Shown in pieces: positions 13,044 through 20,284 of a stretch of DNA of 27,744 bases. The stretch spans positions 1 to 27,744 of IMG/VR virus record IMGVR_UViG_3300031823_000021; one strand, given 5' to 3'. Under the pieces are notes generated by a model. The model had not been told where the DNA came from. It saw only the letters and a list, made by a program, of their open reading frames with translations, and made no database searches. How positions within the stretch are numbered: the stretch's first letter is position 1; each line of letters opens with the position of its first letter. The translations under genes were made by a program, and so were the position numbers. Origin of the DNA: a virus.

Positions 13044-13591
13044 TGCTGATCAGGCTCGCGGTCGACTTTGGCCCTTGCACGATCGACGAAGACCTCGTCG
13101 GTCTGCAGGGCCTCGTCACATGCCTGGGCCGGCCTCGAGTGATCGAGGTCGGTTCCTGGCTCGGCCGCACCGCGCTGGCGATGGTCGAGGCGGGTGCCGA
13201 GTTCGTGCATTGCGTCGACACGTGGGACGGCACCAACGACCCGGAAGACGAGACGTTCGCGCATGGGGCAAAGCACGGCCATGCTGCGCTGCTGAACGCC
13301 TTCCGCGTCAACGTCGCGGCGCATCTTGGCCAGACGATCTATCACTATATCGGCACGTCCAGCTATTGGGCCGACCGATGGACCGTGCCCGCCGACCTCG
13401 TCTTCATCGACGCCGAGCACAGCTACGAGGCAGCGCTCGCGGACATCACGCTGTGGACGCCGCACGTGCGCCCCGGCGGAATTTTGTGCGGCCATGACTT
13501 TTGCGAGGCGTGGCCGGGCGTGAAGCGGGCGGTCGAAGAAACCGGGCCTTTCAACATCGTCGGGAATTCAGTGTGGTGGCGCCAGTTATGA
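13043..13591 (+). CDS. Class I SAM-dependent methyltransferase
   Basis: One hundred and eighty-two residues. Motif I is VIEVGSWLGRTALAM (33-47), the SAM-binding Gly loop. The acidic residue after strand 2 is D59 in HCVDTW. LVFIDAEHSYEAALADI (119-135) and GGILCGHDF (145-153) identify the Methyltransf_24 type, which includes sugar and small-molecule O-methyltransferases. No DNA-methylase motif (NPPY or DPPY) is present. It is not a usual virion gene. It overlaps the decoration-like gene by TGATG and the radical SAM gene by ATGA, so the three are coupled. A role in modifying a glycan or the radical SAM product is inferred. Confidence 0.88.
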   Translation: MLIRLAVDFGPCTIDEDLVGLQGLVTCLGRPRVIEVGSWLGRTALAMVEAGAEFVHCVDTWDGTNDPEDETFAHGAKHGHAALLNAFRVNVAAHLGQTIYHYIGTSSYWADRWTVPADLVFIDAEHSYEAALADITLWTPHVRPGGILCGHDFCEAWPGVKRAVEETGPFNIVGNSVWWRQL

Positions 13592-14784
13592 CCGATGGGA
13601 TCTACCGGCATCCGCCCGGGCGCTTGTCGCGCTGGGGGGTTGTCGACGTCGGCCTGAAGTGCATGCACTCATGCCAGTTCTGCTATTACGCAGGCGGCAT
13701 CGACGACCACGCCGACCCCTTTCACGGGATGCGGCATGCGAAGTTCCTGCCGACCGAGCACCTGCTCGAGCTCGCCCGTTCATTGAAGCAGAACGGCTTC
13801 GTCGGCTTCGATGTCACCGGCGGCGAGCCTTGCTTGCATCCGGGGATCGTCGAGCTCGCCGCCGAGGCAAAGCGCCTCGGCCTCGCCATGCGCGTCATCA
13901 CGCTCGGCCAGTACCTGAACCGGCCGATGAAGCATTCGTCGCCGGACCGGCCGCTGATCGAAGCGCTGCTCGACGCCGGCGTCGCTGACTTTCTCTTGTC
14001 GGTTCACGCCGTCGAAGACGCCGATTTCAGGCGCATCACCGGCGAGTCCTGGTCAAAGCTGCGCGATGCGATGGTCAGTCTCGACCTGAGCGATTTCGAC
14101 TACTGCACCAACACCACCGTCCACGAGGGCAACTTCCGGCAGCTGCCGGAGATCGCCGACGAGATCATTCGGCATCGGGTCTATGCCTCGAACCTGATCG
14201 TGATGAACGCCTATTATGCCTGGTCGAAACCGGGCGGCGGCGCCGGCGACGTCCAGGGCCACTACGGCCAGATCCGGCCTTATCTGATCGATGCCCGGGG
14301 TCGCCTCGAAGCGGCCGGGATCGCGGTCAATATCCGATATGCGCCGCTGTGCACCGTGAAGGGCGCCGAGCGCAACCTGGTCGGCATCACCGGCGTGCGG
14401 CACGACCCGCACGAATGGATGAATGAGATCGATCATACCTCGCCGGGACCGGCCGAAGAGATGGGCCGGAAAATCGGCATCCGCGATTTCGACACCGGCA
14501 CGCCGCTGATCCCCGTCAGCGAGCCGGGCATCGTCGCGCGCCGCGCCGGCAAGGTCTACCCGGAGAAGTGCCACTCCTGCGCCGCCGCCTTCGTCTGCGA
14601 CGGCATCGATCCGCGATACCTGGCTGAGCGCGGCGACGCCGAGCTCGAGCCTTACACCGAGTTTCGGGGCGATCTGCTCGACCGAGAGCGGCTCGCTTAT
14701 CTGCCCGCCTTCATCTGCAAAACCGCGCCGTTCGCCGACGCGCGTGGCGCAGTGCGGGCGGCTTTTGGGAGGTCAAATCGGTAA
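13588..14784 (+). CDS. Radical SAM enzyme with auxiliary cysteine cluster
   Basis: Start ATG 13588 (ATGA with the methyltransferase stop), 398 residues; the frame extends further upstream without need. The radical SAM motif is C25-x3-C29-x2-C32 (KCMHSCQFCYY), with GGEP at 78-81 in FDVTGGEPCLHPG. The C-terminal part has C255 (PLCTVKG) and C328-x2-C331-x5-C337 (KCHSCAAAFVCDG), like a SPASM/twitch auxiliary iron-sulfur cluster. Such enzymes use a 5'-deoxyadenosyl radical to modify peptides, sugars or nucleosides. The substrate cannot be read from the sequence. The glycosyltransferase gene follows its stop without a gap. Confidence 0.93.
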   Translation: MTDGIYRHPPGRLSRWGVVDVGLKCMHSCQFCYYAGGIDDHADPFHGMRHAKFLPTEHLLELARSLKQNGFVGFDVTGGEPCLHPGIVELAAEAKRLGLAMRVITLGQYLNRPMKHSSPDRPLIEALLDAGVADFLLSVHAVEDADFRRITGESWSKLRDAMVSLDLSDFDYCTNTTVHEGNFRQLPEIADEIIRHRVYASNLIVMNAYYAWSKPGGGAGDVQGHYGQIRPYLIDARGRLEAAGIAVNIRYAPLCTVKGAERNLVGITGVRHDPHEWMNEIDHTSPGPAEEMGRKIGIRDFDTGTPLIPVSEPGIVARRAGKVYPEKCHSCAAAFVCDGIDPRYLAERGDAELEPYTEFRGDLLDRERLAYLPAFICKTAPFADARGAVRAAFGRSNR

Positions 14785-16221
14785 ATGTGGCTCCTACCTT
14801 CGCGCGGCCGGCCGGGCAATCTTGCCCGGTTTTTTAATGCCTATCGCCAGACCGGCGGATCGACGCCGGGCATGGTGATCGTCGATACCGACGACTACCT
14901 CGCGCATCGACCAGCCTATAGCGAGCTCGCGCTCCCGATGGGCTGGTTGCTTAAGATCACCAGCGGCGTCACCCAAGGCGAAAAGATCGCCGAGGTCTGG
15001 CATCAGGTCAAAGACTGCGCCTGGCTCGGCCTTATCGGCGACGACTGCGTGCCCGAGACGATGGGCTGGGATCGCAGGCTGACGGAAGCTCTCGACGGCA
15101 CCAACTTCGTCAGCTGCGACGATGGCTGGCAGGCGCCGAAACGGGTCGGCAATTGCTGGGTCATGTCCGGCGACCTGGTGCGCGCCGTCGGCTGGATCTT
15201 CCCGCCCGGGCTGCAGCACCTTTACGTCGACGACGTATGGGAAGAGATCGGCCACGAGGCCGGTTGCTGGCGCGTCCTAATGGACGTCAAGGTCGCCCAC
15301 CGTCACGTGCTGAAGGGCGAGGCCGCGCCCGACGATACGCACCGGGCCGTCTATGGCAGTGACGGCAGCGATCCGCAGGCCGGCATGTGGCCGCTCGATG
15401 CCGCCGCCTATACCGGGTGGCAGAAATCGGGAAAGGCCGACACGATCGCCGCGGTGCGTGCGCTCAACCCGGGGCGCAACGCAGCCGATGCTGACGAAGA
15501 GCAAAAGGTGCAGGCCCGGATGGCGCGCGCCAAATCGCGCTTCGTGCTGATCGCCTCGCCCGTTCACCGCGGCTTCGAAGAGCCGTTTGTTACCTCGATC
15601 ATCCAGACGGTGATCCTGCTCGAGCGCCTCGGCGTCCGGCAGGATTGTCAGTGGGTGAAGGGCGGCAGCAACCTTCCGAAAAGCCGCAATCAATTGGCGG
15701 CTGGCTTCCTCGCCGGCGACTGGACCGACCTCATTTTCATCGACACCGATATGGGGTGGGACCCGAACGCGGTGGTGCGCCTCCTGGCATCGGATAAGGA
15801 TGTCATCGCCGCCGTCGGCCGGCGCAAATGCGAGGAGGTCAGCTGGTGCTGCAACCTCCCGGCGGGCCCTCTTCGGCAAGACGACATGGGTGCCCTCGAG
15901 GTCCCGCGCGCCGGCACCGGGCTGATGAAGATCACCCGCGATGCGCTGGAGCAGATCATCGCCGCCAGGCCCGACCTGAAGGGCCCGGGCGACGACAACA
16001 TGAGCCCCGGCGAGCGCGCCAATTATCACCACTTTTTCCGCTTCGGCGATGACGACAGCGGCGAGGATTATGTGTTCTGCGACCTCTTCCGCTCGGTTGG
16101 CGGCGAGGTCTGGATCGATCCCGAAATCTGGCTCTCGCATACCGGCGAGAAGGCCTATGCCGGCAAGTTCGCCGACGCGCTGAAGCCGGTCGTCACCGTC
16201 ATTCAGGACAAGGCCGCTTAA
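14785..16221 (+). CDS. Two-domain GT-A glycosyltransferase-like protein
   Basis: Four hundred and seventy-eight residues; ATG directly follows the upstream TAA, with GGAGG 12 bases before. The N-terminal domain (1-215) begins LPSRGRPGNLARFF and has LIGDDCVPETMGWD with D86-D87 as a DxD-like site. The C-terminal domain (252-478) has KSRNQLA, then LIFIDTDMGWDPNAVVRLL with D320-x-D322, and GEDYVFCDLFRSVGGEVWIDP, the usual acceptor-side motif of GT2-like enzymes. It is therefore likely a fusion of two glycosyl transfer domains, making either two successive transfers or one catalytic and one regulatory domain. Phage enzymes of this sort glycosylate virion proteins, DNA or host surface. A terminator hairpin lies in codons 10-17. 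Its stop shares four bases with the reverse gene. Confidence 0.87.
   Translation: MWLLPSRGRPGNLARFFNAYRQTGGSTPGMVIVDTDDYLAHRPAYSELALPMGWLLKITSGVTQGEKIAEVWHQVKDCAWLGLIGDDCVPETMGWDRRLTEALDGTNFVSCDDGWQAPKRVGNCWVMSGDLVRAVGWIFPPGLQHLYVDDVWEEIGHEAGCWRVLMDVKVAHRHVLKGEAAPDDTHRAVYGSDGSDPQAGMWPLDAAAYTGWQKSGKADTIAAVRALNPGRNAADADEEQKVQARMARAKSRFVLIASPVHRGFEEPFVTSIIQTVILLERLGVRQDCQWVKGGSNLPKSRNQLAAGFLAGDWTDLIFIDTDMGWDPNAVVRLLASDKDVIAAVGRRKCEEVSWCCNLPAGPLRQDDMGALEVPRAGTGLMKITRDALEQIIAARPDLKGPGDDNMSPGERANYHHFFRFGDDDSGEDYVFCDLFRSVGGEVWIDPEIWLSHTGEKAYAGKFADALKPVVTVIQDKAA
14812..14835 (+). terminator. Intrinsic terminator inside the glycosyltransferase 5' end
   Basis: CCGGGCAA (14812-14819) and TTGCCCGG (14822-14829) are exact complements (7 bp with an ATCT loop), directly followed by six T. 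It begins 27 bases after the start codon, within the codons for RPGNLARFF. Confidence 0.75.
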
Positions 16222-16400
16222 GCCGCTTTCGCCGGCGCTTTCGGCCGTTCGCCCCAATTTCGCAGCTTGGCAATGTTGCGAACGTTCCTTCCGCTTACGC
16301 CGTGCTTCGCGCCGACCTGATCCACGGTCAGATGGGGCGACTGCCAATCTTCACGAATTGCCTCGGCCGTCTCGAAATCGACGACCCGCTTGCCCTTCAT
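16218..16400 (-). CDS. Small HTH protein, reverse strand
   Basis: Sixty residues from minus-strand ATG 16400, preceded by GGAGGT about 8 bases upstream, a strong site that settles the start. The peptide starts MKGKRVVDFETAEAIREDW and has LTVDQVGAKHGVSGRNVRNI, a clear helix-turn-helix of the homeodomain/resolvase type, then a basic tail. It could be a small repressor or a terminase- or transposase-derived DNA-binding protein. Its stop overlaps the glycosyltransferase stop (shared TTAA). It diverges from the gene at 16452 with 51 bases between, where both promoters would have to lie. Confidence 0.75.
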   Translation of the reverse strand: MKGKRVVDFETAEAIREDWQSPHLTVDQVGAKHGVSGRNVRNIAKLRNWGERPKAPAKAA

Positions 16401-16451
16401 CGCTGATGACCTCCGCGCCTGCGAGGCCCCGCTTTTACCAAAGGTCGAGAC

Positions 16452-16640
16452 GTGAAACTCGTGGAATTTACGCGCGACATGGCCCCGCACGTCGCCGGCG
16501 AGAGCCGCCTCGTGCCCGACACGCTGGCCGACACGCTCGCGGCCGAGGGCGCCGTCATCAACGTCCGCCCCTGGCCTGACCACCAGCCCGATCCGAAACG
16601 CTACCTGCCGCGCGTCAAGCGGCCTGAGAGGACGCGATGA
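16452..16640 (+). CDS. 62-residue hypothetical protein
   Basis: Starts at GTG 16452 with AAGG 7 bases upstream. Sequence MKLVEFTRDMAPHVAGESR, then a helix PDTLADTLAAEGAV and a basic end PKRYLPRVKRPERTR. Short proteins of this kind are frequent in head-tail regions of related phages, but I do not know a function. The stop overlaps the next ATG (ATGA). Confidence 0.6.
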   Translation: MKLVEFTRDMAPHVAGESRLVPDTLADTLAAEGAVINVRPWPDHQPDPKRYLPRVKRPERTR

Positions 16641-17038
16641 CCCAGCTGCTCCCGGCGACCGCGATCACCGCTCCTGTCACCGCGCAAGTCGGCCCAACCG
16701 TCAAATTCAACGCCCGGCCGGACACCCTCGCGATCCAGGCGAACCTTATCGGCGGATCGAGCGGCAGCAGCATCGCGCTCTACGTGCAAACCTCCCTCGA
16801 TAAGGGCGCGAACTGGATCGATATCGCCTCGCTTGCTTTCACCACGGCGGCGACGCGCGTTGTGGTGAACCTGTCCTCGCGCACGCCGGTTACGACGCCA
16901 CTTGTCGCGACCGATGGCTCGCTGGCCACCGGACAGAAAGACGGCATTCTCGGCGACCAATTCCGCACCAAGCTGACCACGACCGGCACCTATAGCGGCA
17001 CGACGATCGCCGTCGATATCAGCGGCAATCAGGTCTAA
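16637..17038 (+). CDS. Beta-rich hypothetical virion protein
   Basis: One hundred and thirty-three residues, coupled to the upstream gene by ATGA. Alternating strands (VKFNARPDTLAIQANLIGG, then SSIALYVQTSLDKGANWIDI, TRVVVNLSSRTP, TGTYSGTTIAVDISGNQV) resemble the composition and probable sandwich fold of the decoration-like protein at 12558, including the pattern of a strand, then S-x-D-x-G/N-x-x-W. It may be a second decoration or stabilising protein; this is inference. Confidence 0.6.
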   Translation: MTQLLPATAITAPVTAQVGPTVKFNARPDTLAIQANLIGGSSGSSIALYVQTSLDKGANWIDIASLAFTTAATRVVVNLSSRTPVTTPLVATDGSLATGQKDGILGDQFRTKLTTTGTYSGTTIAVDISGNQV

Positions 17039-17044
17039 CGGGAG

Positions 17045-17058
17045 CCCGGCCGGCCGGG
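17045..17058 (+). promoter_or_regulatory. 14-bp perfect palindrome overlapping a ribosome site
   Basis: CCCGGCCGGCCGGG reads the same on both strands. Its 3' arm runs into GGGAG, the only Shine-Dalgarno of the gene starting at 17066, so a hairpin could hide it. Confidence 0.4.
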
Positions 17059-17065
17059 AGCGAGC

Positions 17066-17335
17066 ATGGCCGATTTTGACACCAAGCTGTCGGTCAGCGG
17101 CGTCAATTCGCCCTTCGGTATATCCACCGACGTCTCGCTTCGCGATGTGATCGCCGCGGAGAGCGGCGACGCCGCGGAATGCCTCTGGGGCGATGGAACA
17201 TTTCGGGCGCCGACCGGCGGCGGTGGCGGCAGTTCGGTGCAGATCGGCGGGTATACGATTTTTGTCGATACCGACGGCAGCTTAAAGATCAAGGCGCCCG
17301 ACGGTTCGGTCACGCCTCTGGTGATCAAGACATGA
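17066..17335 (+). CDS. Hypothetical fibre-associated protein
   Basis: Eighty-nine residues; GGGAG lies 5 to 7 bases before the ATG. It begins MADFDTKLSVSGVNSPFGIS, has ECLWGDGTFRAPTGGGGG, and ends with short strands (QIGGYTIFVDTDGSLKIKA). The W-G-D-G-T-F-R-A-P segment followed by polyglycine is of the kind found at the ends of phage fibre proteins. It probably belongs with the fibre-like protein that follows 13 bases downstream. Confidence 0.6.
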   Translation: MADFDTKLSVSGVNSPFGISTDVSLRDVIAAESGDAAECLWGDGTFRAPTGGGGGSSVQIGGYTIFVDTDGSLKIKAPDGSVTPLVIKT

Positions 17336-17348
17336 GGGATCGGGGTCA

Positions 17349-18008
17349 ATGAGACATTCTTTCGGCATTGTCGCCTGTCCGCGTGGACATAGCGCACGCC
17401 GGCGCGCCGCCTGGCGCTGGGCACTATGGGCGATGGCCATCGTCTTCACGCCGGTTCTGGCGATGGGCGCTTACCAGCCCGCCTTCGTCCCGACCACATT
17501 TCTGAGCAATTCGGCGAAGACCATCGTCGCCTCCGTCACTGGCAGCATCACTTCCGGCCATCTGGCAACTTTTGCCGATAACGTCGGCACCATTCAGGAC
17601 GGCGGCGCCGCCCCGACGGGCACGGTATCGAGCGTCACCTGCGGGACCGGTCTTTCAGGCGGTACCTTCACGACCTCGGGAACCTGTTCGCTGGCCAACA
17701 TTGTGCCCACGATCTTCACCGGGTCGAGTCCCCTCACTCTCGGGTCGACCAACAATCTCGAAGAGATCATCGAGATGGGGACGCCGGCGGCACTCACCAT
17801 AAACCTTCCAGCCTCGCCGGCCGATGGGACCTATCAGTGCGTCAAAGACGGGCTGAAGAATTTCGCCACCGACAACGCCACGATCAAGACTACCGACAGC
17901 AGCACCATCGACAAGGTCGCCGGCGCGACCGGGTATGTGATGAACCAAAACGGGCAGCAGAACTGCTTCTATTACAGTGCCTCGAAGACGAACTGGTACA
18001 TCTTCTAA
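17349..18008 (+). CDS. Fibre-like protein with N-terminal hydrophobic signal
   Basis: Two hundred and nineteen residues. The N-terminus is basic (PRGHSARRRAAWRWALW), then AMAIVFTPVLAMGA, a plausible Sec signal or anchor. The next part, SITSGHLATFADNVGTIQDG followed by TGTVSSVTCGTGLSGGTF, is a repeat pattern well known from phage tail fibres and head fibres. The C-terminal third (ALTINLPASPADGTYQCV, then NCFYYSASKTNWYIF) is beta-rich. Four cysteines follow the signal region, as would suit disulfides outside the cytoplasm. A signal on a virion-type fibre is odd and is noted as a finding. Confidence 0.65.
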   Translation: MRHSFGIVACPRGHSARRRAAWRWALWAMAIVFTPVLAMGAYQPAFVPTTFLSNSAKTIVASVTGSITSGHLATFADNVGTIQDGGAAPTGTVSSVTCGTGLSGGTFTTSGTCSLANIVPTIFTGSSPLTLGSTNNLEEIIEMGTPAALTINLPASPADGTYQCVKDGLKNFATDNATIKTTDSSTIDKVAGATGYVMNQNGQQNCFYYSASKTNWYIF

Positions 18009-18012
18009 GCCG

Positions 18013-18573
18013 ATGTCCCGTCTCCTAGCAGCGGCAGCCCTGTGCGCGTTTTTCTATTCGAGCGCAGGCTGGGCCGGGCATGCCGAGATCGCCCCGGCGG
18101 TTGCATCGGGCGCGACGCTGCCCGATACGCTCAACCAGGAATTCCATGTCTCGACCGCGCAGCTGGGCGCGGCATCGACGACAACACTCGGCGTTGTTAC
18201 CGGCCTTTCCCAGGCACTGACCGCCGGGAAGACCTATCTCTGCGAAGCGCATCTTTCCGTTTCGACCGGGTCGAGTTCGGCTGGCGCCAAAGCCGGACTG
18301 GTCGCCACCAACAGCCTTTCCGCGACATCGATCAGCTATACGGCACTGGTCTACTCGGGAACCACGCTCTCGGCCAATACGACCGCGACGGCCCTCGCCG
18401 CAACCTCGGGCGGCATCGGCGCCACCGCGAGCGTCACTGACATCTTCATCACCGGGGCGATTGTCGTGAACGCGGCCGGGACGATCAACGTAGAGGGCGC
18501 TCAGAACGTCAGCAGCAGCACCGGCACGAATTTCCTGATCAATTCGACATTCAGCTGCGTGCGGGTGAACTGA
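18013..18573 (+). CDS. Secreted beta-rich protein
   Basis: The frame is open upstream, but ATG 18013 gives a perfect signal peptide MSRLLAAAALCAFFYSSAGWA, with probable cleavage after the AGWA region; the product is 186 residues. The mature part is Ser/Thr/Ala-rich beta sequence (TTTLGVVTGLSQALTAGKTY, then SVTDIFITGAIVVNAAGTIN) with two cysteines, CEAH and SCVRVN, that could form one disulfide. It looks like a jelly-roll or C1q-like module. It is 4 bases after the previous stop and probably works with that protein. Confidence 0.6.
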   Translation: MSRLLAAAALCAFFYSSAGWAGHAEIAPAVASGATLPDTLNQEFHVSTAQLGAASTTTLGVVTGLSQALTAGKTYLCEAHLSVSTGSSSAGAKAGLVATNSLSATSISYTALVYSGTTLSANTTATALAATSGGIGATASVTDIFITGAIVVNAAGTINVEGAQNVSSSTGTNFLINSTFSCVRVN

Positions 18574-18657
18574 GGGCGCTTAAAGAACGCGGCACCGCCC
18601 GGCCCAGGCCGGCGAGCGGATCGCGCAGTAGGCCGCCGCCGCGGTCGATCCCGTGTA

Positions 18658-18698
18658 GCGCTGGGAAGCGCCGCCAGCCCCTTAGATGGAAGTGATCG
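18658..18698 (+). promoter_or_regulatory. Repeated GNRA leader element, copy 2 (connector)
   Basis: Stem GCGCT/AGCGC with GGGA loop (18658-18671), then CGCC, AGCCCC and ribosome site GGAAG (18688-18692). The start codon is 27 bases after the stem. The preceding intergenic stretch (18574-18657) holds GC-rich inverted repeats but no gene. Confidence 0.65.
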
Positions 18699-19592
18699 AT
18701 GGGCCTGCAACGCGTCACCACGCTGATCACGCCCGCGGCGACTTACGCTCTCGTTGCGCTCGAGGATGTGAAAATCGAGCTCGGCATTCCCGACACCGAC
18801 ACCTCCAAAGACGCGCTGCTGACCCGGTACATCAATGAGGTATCGGGCGCCATCTCGCGCTATTGCAACCGCTCGCCGCTAGACTTCAACGAAGCATCGT
18901 TCCCGGTCGAGCTCGTCCAGGACCTCTTTTATCCCGATCGCGACGCCTATCCCTACCAGGTCCCGGGCGGCACTAGCGCGCTGCAGCTGGCGCGCTGGCC
19001 GCTCGTGCCGACCGTCACGCTGATGACGAGCGCCGATGCGCCGAGCGGGAATGTCCTGCCCTTCGCCAGCACCAGCGGGATCGCGCAAGGCCAGCCTGTC
19101 AACGGATTGAATTTGCCGCCCTCCGCAACGGTTGCCGAGGTCAGCGCAACAAGCGTCACCCTGAATGCACCGGTCGCCCTCGATTTGCCGGCCGGGACGA
19201 AGATCAATTTCGGCATATCGATCGTTATCGTCGACCCGCCCGGCACCAGCACCGCGCTCGTCCAGAACACCGATTTCGTCGTCAATCCCGCGTTCGGGCA
19301 GCTGATCAGGCTGGATCAGTTCCAGGCCTACCCAACCCTGTGGACGCCCGTAGCGACGACTGTCGTCTACAGCGGCGGCTATAGCTCGATCCCCGACGAT
19401 GTTCAGGGGGCGGCGATGCGCTGGATCACGCAGCGCTTTAGCGATCGCGGCCGGAACCCGAACCTGCGGGCAAAAGAAGAGCCCGGCGTCGGGCGCGAAG
19501 AGTATTGGGTCGGCGGCCCGCCGATGAGCGGTGGGGTACCGGCCGAGATCGCCGAACCGCTCGATAGCTACCGGACTCCAGTGACGGCCTGA
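18699..19592 (+). CDS. Head-tail connector protein (gp6-like) with beta insert
   Basis: Two hundred and ninety-seven residues; usual gp6-like connectors are 100-200. The helical parts are typical: LEDVKIELGIPDTDTSKDAL, LLTRYINEVSGAISRYC, then near the end DDVQGAAMRWITQRFSDRG. The core strands (FVVNPAFGQLIRLD, VVYSGGYSSIP) match the family. Residues about 109-172 are extra: a strand-rich stretch with GIAQGQPVNGLNLPPSATV that resembles a stand-alone beta module. The protein docks below the portal and closes the head. It is preceded by a repeated leader element. Confidence 0.85.
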   Translation: MGLQRVTTLITPAATYALVALEDVKIELGIPDTDTSKDALLTRYINEVSGAISRYCNRSPLDFNEASFPVELVQDLFYPDRDAYPYQVPGGTSALQLARWPLVPTVTLMTSADAPSGNVLPFASTSGIAQGQPVNGLNLPPSATVAEVSATSVTLNAPVALDLPAGTKINFGISIVIVDPPGTSTALVQNTDFVVNPAFGQLIRLDQFQAYPTLWTPVATTVVYSGGYSSIPDDVQGAAMRWITQRFSDRGRNPNLRAKEEPGVGREEYWVGGPPMSGGVPAEIAEPLDSYRTPVTA

Positions 19593-19597
19593 TCGAC

Positions 19598-19780
19598 ATG
19601 GACCGCGCCGGCCACATCGCGCTCGAAGAATACGTGCACGCTGCCGAAGAGCTCTATGCGCACCTGAGCTTTGCCGATCGCCAGAACCCGCCGCGGCTCG
19701 CCTACCTGGTGCGCCAGCTGGGCGCGGCTCGGGGAGATTTCCTCGAGGCGATCAAAAGCACCGCTGCATCACCGGATTAG
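19598..19780 (+). CDS. 60-residue helical hypothetical protein
   Basis: ATG 19598 is 5 bases after the connector stop. The sequence is two amphipathic helices, GHIALEEYVHAAEELYAHL and PPRLAYLVRQLGAARGDFL. No family was recognised. It is within a tight connector-adaptor run, so a role in head-tail joining or assembly is possible but not shown. Confidence 0.6.
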   Translation: MDRAGHIALEEYVHAAEELYAHLSFADRQNPPRLAYLVRQLGAARGDFLEAIKSTAASPD

Positions 19781-19786
19781 CACCGA

Positions 19787-20236
19787 ATGCAAATCAACAT
19801 CGCAGTCGTCGGCGACCGGGCGATCGCGCTGAAATTCGGCCGCATCCCGGTCGCGATCCATGACCGGCTACTGCAAACTATCCGGCAGCTGACCCTGCGG
19901 CTTCTCGACCGAATCCACGAGGCCGAACCGAAACTGACGGGGCGCCTCGAGGCGCGGACGAAGGCCTATTTCACCGACAAGGAAAACCTGATCCGCGGCG
20001 CGATCCGGCCGGGAAGCGCGCGCGCCGACAAGCTGAAGGCGATGGCGCTCGAATTCGGCGCCCACGGCACGGCCAGCGTCAAAGCCTACACCAGGGGAAA
20101 CGACGTCGCCGTCCAGGCCTACAAGCGGCACGTCAACATCTCCGAGCATCGCTTCCTGCGCGACCCCTTCGCCGAGATGACCTCGGAAATCGAAACCGCG
20201 ATCCGCCGGGCCTTCCAGTCTGCCGCCGACGCCTGA
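19787..20236 (+). CDS. HK97 gp10-like head-tail adaptor / tail completion protein
   Basis: One hundred and forty-nine residues. It opens MQINIAVVGDRAIALKF, then RLLQTIRQLTLRLLDRIHEA, EPKLTGRLEARTKAYF, and later LEFGAHGTASVKAYTRG and HRFLRDPFAEM. The order of a long first helix, tail strands (G-x-x-x-V-K-A-Y) and a conserved R-F-L-R-D-P-F near the end matches HK97 gp10-like proteins, which link connector and tail. It lies 6 bases after the previous gene. Confidence 0.82.
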   Translation: MQINIAVVGDRAIALKFGRIPVAIHDRLLQTIRQLTLRLLDRIHEAEPKLTGRLEARTKAYFTDKENLIRGAIRPGSARADKLKAMALEFGAHGTASVKAYTRGNDVAVQAYKRHVNISEHRFLRDPFAEMTSEIETAIRRAFQSAADA

Positions 20237-20284
20237 TCCGAAAGATTTCGCGGCGATTTTCCTTTTTGCGAAAGTCCAATTTTC

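Noticed and set aside
15277-16347. 356-codon open frame on the minus strand
   Set aside because: Antisense to the glycosyltransferase and conflicts with the small HTH gene, which has a strong ribosome site.
20237-20284. Possible terminator (CGAAAGATTTCG then T-rich)
   Set aside because: The stem leaves only a two-base loop and the T-run is interrupted; too weak to call.
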